Positions 1 to 5,127 of a stretch of DNA of 6,224 bases are shown here, one piece after another; the first letter of the stretch is position 1; each line of letters starts with the position of its first letter. The stretch is from contig DPLM01000068.1 in assembly GCA_003541985.1 (NCBI GenBank), forward strand, positions 1-6,224, given 5' to 3'. The translations under genes and the position numbers were made by a program. The notes beneath the pieces are model-generated. The model was given only the letters and a program-made list of their open reading frames with translations. It made no database searches and was not told the origin of the DNA. Source of the stretch: Deltaproteobacteria bacterium (GTDB lineage: Bacteria > SAR324 > NAC60-12).

Positions 1-1
1 A

Positions 2-352
2 GCAAACCATCGTGTGGTAGCCAACCAAGATTGGATGGTTCCTCAAGTGAAGGAGGCAAAAGTTTTGGTGAGTCATCAAGATCAGGTCACCAGATTACCT
101 GCACAGGCTCGAAGGATCCTCGAAAGTGAATTTTGTCCAAACGCAATGTTTCAACTTGGTGAACACATCATTGGGTGTCAAGGTCATCCTGAATTTAAGC
201 CTGAATACTCTCATGCGTTGATGGAAATACGCAAAGGGAAGATGCCCGAAAGCGTTCGCCAAGCAGGTATAGATTCACTCACAAAAAATACTGAACTCGG
301 ACCTTTACCTCTCTGGATTGAAAATTTCCTCAAATCACACCAAAAATCATAA
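2..352 (+). CDS. Class I glutamine amidotransferase, GMP-synthase-like (5' partial)
   Basis: This is the C-terminal half of a class I (triad) glutamine amidotransferase domain of the stand-alone 'GMP synthase-like' type; such domains hydrolyse glutamine to release ammonia for an acceptor that cannot be deduced here. The reading frame is open from the first complete codon (base 2), so the GTG at 14 is probably internal and the true start lies upstream. Visible family signatures are the segment LVSHQDQVTRLP (about bases 64-99), the SEFCPNAMF stretch, and GCQGHPEF near the middle, whose His (185-187) and Glu (191-193) are the second and third members of the Cys-His-Glu triad. The nucleophilic Cys elbow must lie off the window. 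There is no ATP-pyrophosphatase domain after it; the protein ends in a short tail, so it is not GuaA itself. It lies 17 nt upstream of the phosphatidyltransferase gene on the same strand with no terminator between, suggesting cotranscription. Family assignment is confident; the substrate is unknown. Confidence 0.85.
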   Translation, partial: ANHRVVANQDWMVPQVKEAKVLVSHQDQVTRLPAQARRILESEFCPNAMFQLGEHIIGCQGHPEFKPEYSHALMEIRKGKMPESVRQAGIDSLTKNTELGPLPLWIENFLKSHQKS

Positions 353-359
353 CTTTTTT

Positions 360-365
360 AGGTGA
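360..365 (+). promoter_or_regulatory. Ribosome binding site of the tandem phosphatidyltransferase gene
   Basis: AGGTGA lies 4 nt before the ATG at 370 and matches the 3' part of the AGGAGGTGA Shine-Dalgarno consensus. It supports initiation at 370, right after the amidotransferase stop. Confidence 0.55.
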
Positions 366-369
366 ACCA

Positions 370-1860
370 ATGAACTCCTCAACTTCCAGCCCAATTCCAA
401 GTCGTATTACGACTTTGCTGGTCTATGGGCGAGCTCCCTTAGCACTTGCGGGCTTGATCTGTGCGATTCTTACCATGATCTTGCGTAATCCATCTCTTTA
501 TTTTTTGGGAATGGCTTGTCTAGTCATTGCTATGATATTTGATTTAGTGGATGGCTGGTTTGCAGCGCGATTTCAGCCCCATCACAAGCTCGCAGAATTA
601 GCAGAGCGATTGATGGACAAGTTAGTCTATTCACTGATCTTCCCACTTGTTGCTTTTGGAATGATGTGGCGGTTCCACCATCTGCCAGAATCCAGTTCAA
701 ATCAACACTTGGAACTGTTTCACTCAATGTTTGTACTATTACTCGCTATTATTGTCCTGATGCGAGATCACTTTGCCCATTTTATGTTGGGATTCGCCCA
801 GACACATGGGGAAGCACCTGGAATGCGAGAATTGAGTCGTCTTCGCACTATGGTAGCAACTCCAGTTGGAGCTTTTCTGTATGGATATGCTTTCTACATT
901 CCCGAAGCAGCCGAAGTATTACCTAATTGGTTGAACCAAATTGGAGGACTATCGCTTCAGACGATGATGGTTCTGGAAGTGTTCTTTCTGATCATCAATT
1001 TTGGTTCGATTGCAAGCTATTGCCGCAAATACGGCACCTTTTGCTTAGATGACCTTTGTCTTGGAGATGTGAAGCTGCGTCGGCAAATTCTCGCTACACT
1101 ACCAAACTCTTTAACCGTAATGAATGCCCTGATGGGACTACTGGCCATCTGGTTTGCCCAGCAACAGGAAATGCATCAGGCTTATCTCATTCTGGTGGGA
1201 GCAGCTTTCTTTGATAAGTTGGACGGAGCCCTAGCCCGAAAACTTGGACTGATTCAACCTCCAGATCCACAAAAAAAAAGGAACATCACCACTGGTGGTA
1301 TCCTAGATGACATCTCTGATGGTGTCAGCTTTTGCTTAGCCCCTGCAATCATATTCTATATTCTTATGGATCGGATTGATCACCCTGGCATGCAGGTGCT
1401 TCCTTATAGTCTGATTGCAATTATTTATGCTGTTGCTGGGATCGCAAGGTTAGTCGCCTTTACTTTGGATACGACACCAACTCCTGGTTTTTTTAAAGGA
1501 ATCCCTTCTCCCGGGGCAGCACTGCTCGTAACAGCTCCACTCATTATGCTTGAACAAGCCAGATTTAGCGAATCATCTAGTTTGTTGATTTGGGTATATC
1601 TTTGCTCCGGAATGATGATTCTTTGCTCACTACTGATGAATTTCTACAAGATCCGATATATTCATGCTGGTCGTTACTTCAACAAAAATCCCTGGATGGG
1701 TAGAGCAACAGGACTGATTCTAGTTGTATTTGCGTTCACAGATTTCTTTGGTTACGTTGCCTTCATCTACATGCTTGGTTACGCCATCTCTCCAATTCTG
1801 ATCGGGAAAAATTCTCCGGAGGTCAGTAATCAGGAATCACATAACCCAGCCCATAACTAA
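370..1860 (+). CDS. Tandem CDP-alcohol phosphatidyltransferase, C-terminal half phosphatidylserine-synthase-like
   Basis: This is an integral membrane enzyme of the CDP-alcohol phosphatidyltransferase family, which transfers a phosphatidyl group from CDP-diacylglycerol to an alcohol. At 496 residues it is about twice the usual length of a single domain and contains two copies. The C-terminal copy (about residues 243-480) opens with LPNSLTVMNALMGLLAI and has the full motif: D282-x2-D285-G-x2-A-R290, then G309-x3-D313-x3-D317. It continues with SDGVSFCLAPA, GIARLVAF and FFKGIPSP, all typical of CDP-diacylglycerol-serine phosphatidyltransferase (PssA type), so phosphatidylserine synthesis is the best inference. 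The spacing between AR and GxxxD is about ten residues longer than usual. The N-terminal copy (about 10-230) resembles PgsA-type domains but its motif is eroded: D58, D61, G62, A65 and D83 remain, while Arg is A66 (an Arg follows at 67), Gly is A75 and the third Asp is E79. Many hydrophobic segments indicate multiple transmembrane helices. The alcohol substrate is not proven. Confidence 0.85.
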   Translation: MNSSTSSPIPSRITTLLVYGRAPLALAGLICAILTMILRNPSLYFLGMACLVIAMIFDLVDGWFAARFQPHHKLAELAERLMDKLVYSLIFPLVAFGMMWRFHHLPESSSNQHLELFHSMFVLLLAIIVLMRDHFAHFMLGFAQTHGEAPGMRELSRLRTMVATPVGAFLYGYAFYIPEAAEVLPNWLNQIGGLSLQTMMVLEVFFLIINFGSIASYCRKYGTFCLDDLCLGDVKLRRQILATLPNSLTVMNALMGLLAIWFAQQQEMHQAYLILVGAAFFDKLDGALARKLGLIQPPDPQKKRNITTGGILDDISDGVSFCLAPAIIFYILMDRIDHPGMQVLPYSLIAIIYAVAGIARLVAFTLDTTPTPGFFKGIPSPGAALLVTAPLIMLEQARFSESSSLLIWVYLCSGMMILCSLLMNFYKIRYIHAGRYFNKNPWMGRATGLILVVFAFTDFFGYVAFIYMLGYAISPILIGKNSPEVSNQESHNPAHN

Positions 1861-1872
1861 CGGTTCTCAGAT

Positions 1873-2910
1873 TTGAACAGCGAAAATCCCGACCGGCTTG
1901 TTGCTCCTGAAATTCAGGATGGGGAGTCACAGGACTTATCTCTGCGGCCAACCTGCCTCGGTGAATATATTGGTCAATCGACAATAAAAGAGAATCTGCG
2001 GGTTTTCATTCATGCTGCTCGCAAGCGAGGCCAGGCATTGGATCACGTGCTTCTGAGCGGTCCTCCTGGATTAGGTAAAACTACTTTGGCTAATATTTTT
2101 GCAAATGAGTTAAATGTTCCGTTAAGGTCCTCCTCAGGTCCAGTAGTAGAAAGACAAGGTGATCTGGCAGCAATTTTAACCAACTTGGAACCAGGATCTG
2201 TTCTATTTCTGGATGAAATTCATCGAATGAATCGGGTTGTCGAGGAAGTGCTTTATTCCGCAATGGAAGATTTTACTTTGGACATTCTTATTGGGGAGGG
2301 CCCTGCAGCTAGAACTGTAAAATTAGACCTACCAAGATTCACCCTCGTTGGAGCAACTACACGTGCTGGATTATTAAGTGCGCCCCTGAGAGATCGATTT
2401 GGCATTCAATGTCGGCTTGAGTACTACAATCCCGAAGAACTGAAGCTAATCATCATTAGAGCTGCAGCGTTGCTAGAAATTGAGATTGTTGAAGAAGCTG
2501 CGATGGAGCTAGCCACAAGGTCTCGAGGCACTCCAAGGATAGCAAACCGAATGCTACGACGTTGTCGGGATTTTGCAGACTTAGAAACTGGAGGGGTTAT
2601 CACACTGAAGCTGGTCCAGAAAAGCCTGGCGAGGATGGGGATTGATGCACTAGGCTTGGATAAAATGGACTGTCAAATACTGCGTACTATCATCGAAAAA
2701 TATGACGGCGGTCCTGTAGGTTTGAACACTCTTTCTGCTGCGGTCTCTGAAGAACAGGACACTCTTGAAGAAGTTTACGAACCCTTCCTACTGATGCAGG
2801 GATTCCTCCAAAGAACACCGCGTGGCAGGATGGCAACCCGACAAGCCTACGAGCATCTTGGCATGAACATTCGCTCAGAAAATCAACTTCATCTTTTCTC
2901 TAACAGATGA
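1873..2910 (+). CDS. ruvB: Holliday junction branch migration ATPase RuvB
   Basis: RuvB is the hexameric AAA+ motor that, loaded by RuvA, drives branch migration of Holliday junctions during recombinational repair. The 345-residue protein is full length for the family. Visible are Walker A GPPGLGKTT (63-71), Walker B with DEIH (114-117), sensor 1 GATTR (160-164), the LRDRFG arginine-finger segment (R175), sensor 2 in RGTPRIANR (218-226), and the C-terminal winged-helix DNA-binding domain with GGPVGLNTLSAAVSEE and QGFLQRTPRGRMAT. The start is TTG at 1873: it is the only plausible one, because an in-frame stop sits at 1858 and the N-terminal DRLV and LRP..L.EYIGQ segments conserved in RuvB follow at once. 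No Shine-Dalgarno sequence is visible, so translation may depend on coupling to the upstream gene, whose stop is 12 nt away in the same frame. Neither ruvA nor ruvC is adjacent within this window. Confidence 0.98.
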   Translation: MNSENPDRLVAPEIQDGESQDLSLRPTCLGEYIGQSTIKENLRVFIHAARKRGQALDHVLLSGPPGLGKTTLANIFANELNVPLRSSSGPVVERQGDLAAILTNLEPGSVLFLDEIHRMNRVVEEVLYSAMEDFTLDILIGEGPAARTVKLDLPRFTLVGATTRAGLLSAPLRDRFGIQCRLEYYNPEELKLIIIRAAALLEIEIVEEAAMELATRSRGTPRIANRMLRRCRDFADLETGGVITLKLVQKSLARMGIDALGLDKMDCQILRTIIEKYDGGPVGLNTLSAAVSEEQDTLEEVYEPFLLMQGFLQRTPRGRMATRQAYEHLGMNIRSENQLHLFSNR

Positions 2911-2924
2911 AAATATATTTATTC

Positions 2925-4238
2925 TTAATTATCCACTCTCTGAATATTCGCCCCGAGTCTACGCAAGCGTTCGTCAATTTTCTCGTAGCCCCGATCAATC
3001 TGATGAACATTTTGGATGATACTTTCACCTTTTGCACAAAGTGCAGCAATTAAAAGTGCCATTCCAGCCCGAATATCTGGAGATGAGACAGGCATGCCCT
3101 GCAATTTGGACGGCCCTGAGACGACAGCCCGATGAGGATCACAGAGGAGGATTTGAGCTCCCATAGAGATCAGCTTATCTACCCAGAAGAGTCTGCTTTC
3201 AAACATTTTTTCAAAAATTAGAACCGTTCCTTTACATTGCGTTGCAACGACAGTCATTATGCTTGTCAGGTCTGCGGGGAATCCAGGCCAAGGGGCGTCA
3301 TCAATCTTCGGAATGCCAAGTGATTCCTGATTGATTTGCAAAGACTGCCCTGCTGGAATCATTAAGTCATCGCCTTCTGTATTTGTAGCCACCCCCAGTC
3401 TTTCAAACATCATCCTGACCATTTTCAGCTGATCAACGCCCGCGTTCCTGATCTTGAGATCACTTCCTGTGACAGCAGCCAAACCGATGAATGAACCAAC
3501 CTCTGTGTGGTCAGGCTGGATAGTATATTCGGCACCATGCAAGCGAACACTTCCGTCAATAGTTAATAAATTACTACCAATTCCAGTAATGTGTGCTCCC
3601 ATCTTCAAAAGGCATCTGCACAAACCCTGAACATGTGGCTCGCATGCAGCATTATAGATTGTTGTTCTACCCCAGGCCATGGTAGCAGCCATGATCGCAT
3701 TCTCTGTGGCCATGACGCTAGCTTCATCAAGGTAAATTGCCGTTCCACAGAGTCTATCTGTTTTCATCACATACTGACCCTCTGAATCCAACTCAATATT
3801 TGCTCCCAATTGTCGTAGAGCAAGAAGGTGAGTTTGAACTGGACGCATTCCAATCCGGTCGCCACCAGGTGCAGGGAGGCGGATACAGCCATAGCGGGCG
3901 AGCATTGGACCAGCTAACAGAAATGATCCTCGAATTTCACGGGCTGCTACTTTATCGGGATCACAATGAGTTAGTTGACAAGACTCGAAACGTAGGGAAT
4001 GAGGACCAATTTCTTCAATAATGACCCCCAAGCTCTCGAGCAGGTCCATCATTGATCGAATATCGGCAATGTCTGGGACATTATGCAGAATAACAGGATC
4101 CTCTGTCAGTAAAACTGCTGCCAATACAGGGAGGGCCTCGTTCTTATTCCCAGAAGGCGTGATCTCACCGTGAATGGAGTTTCCTCCCTGCACAATGAAT
4201 TTCTCGTTAGATTTCATTTCAAATTCATCATATCCCAT
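2925..4238 (-). CDS. murA: UDP-N-acetylglucosamine 1-carboxyvinyltransferase MurA, Asp-type active site
   Basis: MurA transfers enolpyruvate from phosphoenolpyruvate to UDP-GlcNAc in the cytoplasm, the first committed step of peptidoglycan synthesis. The 437-residue protein has the full two-domain EPT fold. Key residues by comparison with E. coli MurA: K32-N33 in SGNKNEALP (E. coli K22-N23), R103 in IRGS (R91), R132 (R120), catalytic base D323 in FPAD (D305), R390 in DIRA (R371) and R416 in QIDRGYEKI (R397). The mobile-loop residue equivalent to E. coli Cys115 is D127 (codon at 3858-3860) in APGGDRIGMRP. Natural Asp variants are active and insensitive to fosfomycin, which alkylates the Cys. 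The ATG at 4238 has an AAGGA ribosome binding site 6 nt upstream; the next ATG (codon 8) has none. It is transcribed alone in this window, converging on ruvB with 14 nt between stops and diverging from the Nudix gene. An aspartate-type paralogue with altered substrate is possible but less likely. Confidence 0.95.
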   Translation of the reverse strand: MGYDEFEMKSNEKFIVQGGNSIHGEITPSGNKNEALPVLAAVLLTEDPVILHNVPDIADIRSMMDLLESLGVIIEEIGPHSLRFESCQLTHCDPDKVAAREIRGSFLLAGPMLARYGCIRLPAPGGDRIGMRPVQTHLLALRQLGANIELDSEGQYVMKTDRLCGTAIYLDEASVMATENAIMAATMAWGRTTIYNAACEPHVQGLCRCLLKMGAHITGIGSNLLTIDGSVRLHGAEYTIQPDHTEVGSFIGLAAVTGSDLKIRNAGVDQLKMVRMMFERLGVATNTEGDDLMIPAGQSLQINQESLGIPKIDDAPWPGFPADLTSIMTVVATQCKGTVLIFEKMFESRLFWVDKLISMGAQILLCDPHRAVVSGPSKLQGMPVSSPDIRAGMALLIAALCAKGESIIQNVHQIDRGYEKIDERLRRLGANIQRVDN

Positions 4239-4244
4239 ACTTCA

Positions 4245-4249
4245 TCCTT
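4245..4249 (-). promoter_or_regulatory. Ribosome binding site deciding the murA start
   Basis: On the minus strand AAGGA stands 6 nt before the ATG ending at 4238. The alternative start at codon 8 (4217) lacks such a site, so the longer product with the extra MGYDEFE residues is preferred. Confidence 0.7.
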
Positions 4250-4339
4250 GAAGAATTTACACTCCTGCTAAAACTTATTCAAAACCACACTGCAAATGAG
4301 ACACCTGAAACTGCTTTGATGATCAGGATTTCTTTGAGT

Positions 4340-4355
4340 GATGATTGGATGATTG
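4340..4355. repeat. Tandem 8-bp direct repeat GATGATTG x2
   Basis: Two exact, abutting copies of GATGATTG occupy 4340-4347 and 4348-4355. Further GATGAT hexamers occur in the same intergenic region at 4318 and 4481. It may be a protein-binding site or only low-complexity sequence; no function is known. Confidence 0.5.
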
Positions 4356-4408
4356 CTTTATTGAAACTATAAATTGATAAGAATAATCAAGAATTAAGCA
4401 CTCCTGGT

Positions 4409-4442
4409 AATTTTTTTTAAACTGTATTTTTTTAAAAAATTT
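4409..4442. promoter_or_regulatory. AT-rich tract upstream of the Nudix promoter
   Basis: The stretch is almost pure A/T, with T8, T7 and A6 runs interrupted by a single CTG. It lies about 30 bp upstream of the candidate -35 box of the Nudix gene. Such tracts can act as UP-like elements, curved DNA or sites for nucleoid proteins; this role is inference. Confidence 0.3.
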
Positions 4443-4472
4443 CCAAATATTACCGAAAAATCTGGAGTCCCT

Positions 4473-4500
4473 TTGACTTAGATGATAGAAACATTATTGT
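4473..4500 (+). promoter_or_regulatory. Candidate sigma70-like promoter of the Nudix-relA operon
   Basis: TTGACT (4473-4478, 5 of 6 to TTGACA) is followed after 16 bp by TATTGT (4495-4500, 4 of 6 to TATAAT). The predicted transcription start is near 4507, giving a leader of about 36 nt to the ATG at 4543 but only about 15 nt to the ATG at 4522. This is read by eye and unproven. Confidence 0.4.
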
Positions 4501-4533
4501 TTTCCAAAATTTTTACAATGGATGTCTATAGCC

Positions 4534-4540
4534 AGGAAGG
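4534..4540 (+). promoter_or_regulatory. Ribosome binding site favouring the Nudix start at 4543
   Basis: AGGAAGG sits just before the ATG at 4543, with 5 nt between its AGGA core and the start codon. The in-frame ATG at 4522 has no purine-rich site upstream, so the shorter 194-residue protein is preferred. Confidence 0.5.
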
Positions 4541-4542
4541 TA

Positions 4543-5127
4543 ATGCCGCCACTCCACCGCAGTAGAATTCTCCAAGAAATGCCGAAGCACCTTACTAATT
4601 GGTTGGAATTCACAGAGATCGACTACCAAGATGAAGCTGGTCAGCGTCGCAGGTGGGAGGCAGTTCATCGAAGATTTCGTAACGAGGCTGCAATCATCGT
4701 CGCCCAGCTTCGGCCAAGTGGGAAATATATCCTAGTTCGTCAATTTCGCCCCCCAACCGGAGGGTATGTTCTAGAGTTTCCAGCAGGTCTGGTCGATTCT
4801 GGCGAGACTCCTGCAGAAGCTGCTCTTCGGGAATTGAGTGAAGAGACAGGTTATCAGGGCGTTGTTAGAAGAGTAACAGAACCTATGTTCTCGTCTCCTG
4901 GTATGCTCGGCGAGGCTTGTCGTTTAGCTTTCATTGATGTTGATGAAAACTTACCCATCAACAAATCTCCCCAACCACATTCAGAGCCTGGCGAATTTTT
5001 AGATGTCTATGTAGTGGATCCTTCTGAAATTTCCAAACTAATGAAGAAGGAGGAAATGAAGACCTCACACGTTGACATCAAACTTTTTGCTTTTTTTAAG
5101 GATTTGTTTCCATCTTCGGAAGAATGA
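4543..5127 (+). CDS. Nudix hydrolase, NUDT5-like ADP-ribose/ADP-sugar pyrophosphatase
   Basis: This Nudix enzyme probably hydrolyses ADP-ribose or related ADP-sugars to AMP and a sugar phosphate, a cytoplasmic house-cleaning reaction. The Nudix box is perfect: G82-x5-E88-x7-R96-E97-L-x-E100-E101-x-G103-Y, where the Glu residues bind the catalytic metal. The segment before it, VRQFRPPTGGYVLEFPAGLVDSG in overlapping pieces (residues 65-87), closely follows ADP-ribose pyrophosphatases of the human NUDT5 type. So does the N-terminal strand pattern Y-x-D-x2-G-x3-R-x-WE-x-V (about 28-41). An SPGMLGE segment follows the box, as in ADP-ribose-type Nudix enzymes. The 194-residue length fits the family. 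The start at 4543 is chosen for its ribosome binding site and the candidate promoter; an in-frame ATG at 4522 would add seven residues. The stop overlaps the next gene's start as ATGA, implying translational coupling. Nudix specificity cannot be settled from sequence alone. Confidence 0.9.
   Translation: MPPLHRSRILQEMPKHLTNWLEFTEIDYQDEAGQRRRWEAVHRRFRNEAAIIVAQLRPSGKYILVRQFRPPTGGYVLEFPAGLVDSGETPAEAALRELSEETGYQGVVRRVTEPMFSSPGMLGEACRLAFIDVDENLPINKSPQPHSEPGEFLDVYVVDPSEISKLMKKEEMKTSHVDIKLFAFFKDLFPSSEE

Larger units (their letters stand above)
4239..4542. other. Divergent intergenic control region between murA and the Nudix gene
   Basis: About 300 bases without a convincing gene separate the divergent murA and Nudix genes, and should hold the promoters of both. 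The murA-proximal half contains a tandem GATGATTG repeat at 4340-4355. The Nudix-proximal half holds an AT-rich tract and a candidate sigma70-like promoter. No tRNA, riboswitch, strong hairpin or rho-independent terminator is visible. A convincing murA promoter could not be picked out: the best candidate lies so close to the start codon that its transcript would lose the ribosome binding site. Confidence 0.7.

Noticed and set aside
530..926. Open frames on both strands inside the phosphatidyltransferase gene (530-727 minus, 666-926 plus)
   Set aside because: They overlap a strongly supported membrane enzyme gene and show no family-like composition or motifs.
2911..2924. Bidirectional terminator between the convergent ruvB and murA genes
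   Set aside because: The 14-nt gap is AT-rich with no stem; any terminator would have to lie within the coding ends and none was recognised.
3737..4021. Plus-strand open frame of 94 codons inside murA, and a similar one at 3591-3785
   Set aside because: Both lie antisense within the well-conserved murA gene, resemble no known family and have no ribosome binding site that I could see.
4254..4282. Possible minus-strand murA promoter, TTGAAT - 17 bp - TAAATT
   Set aside because: The predicted transcript would start inside or after the AAGGA ribosome binding site, leaving almost no leader; both boxes match only 4 of 6.
4304..4327. Inverted repeat CCTGA...TCAGG as a hairpin
   Set aside because: Only five base pairs with a 14-nt loop and no following T-run; too weak for a terminator or structured RNA.
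4409..4442. T-runs read as a rho-independent terminator
   Set aside because: No GC-rich stem precedes the T-runs, and no gene ends nearby on either strand.
4522..4542. ATG at 4522 as the Nudix start
   Set aside because: It lacks a ribosome binding site and would leave a leader of only about 15 nt from the candidate promoter; the ATG at 4543 has AGGAAGG. It cannot be fully excluded.
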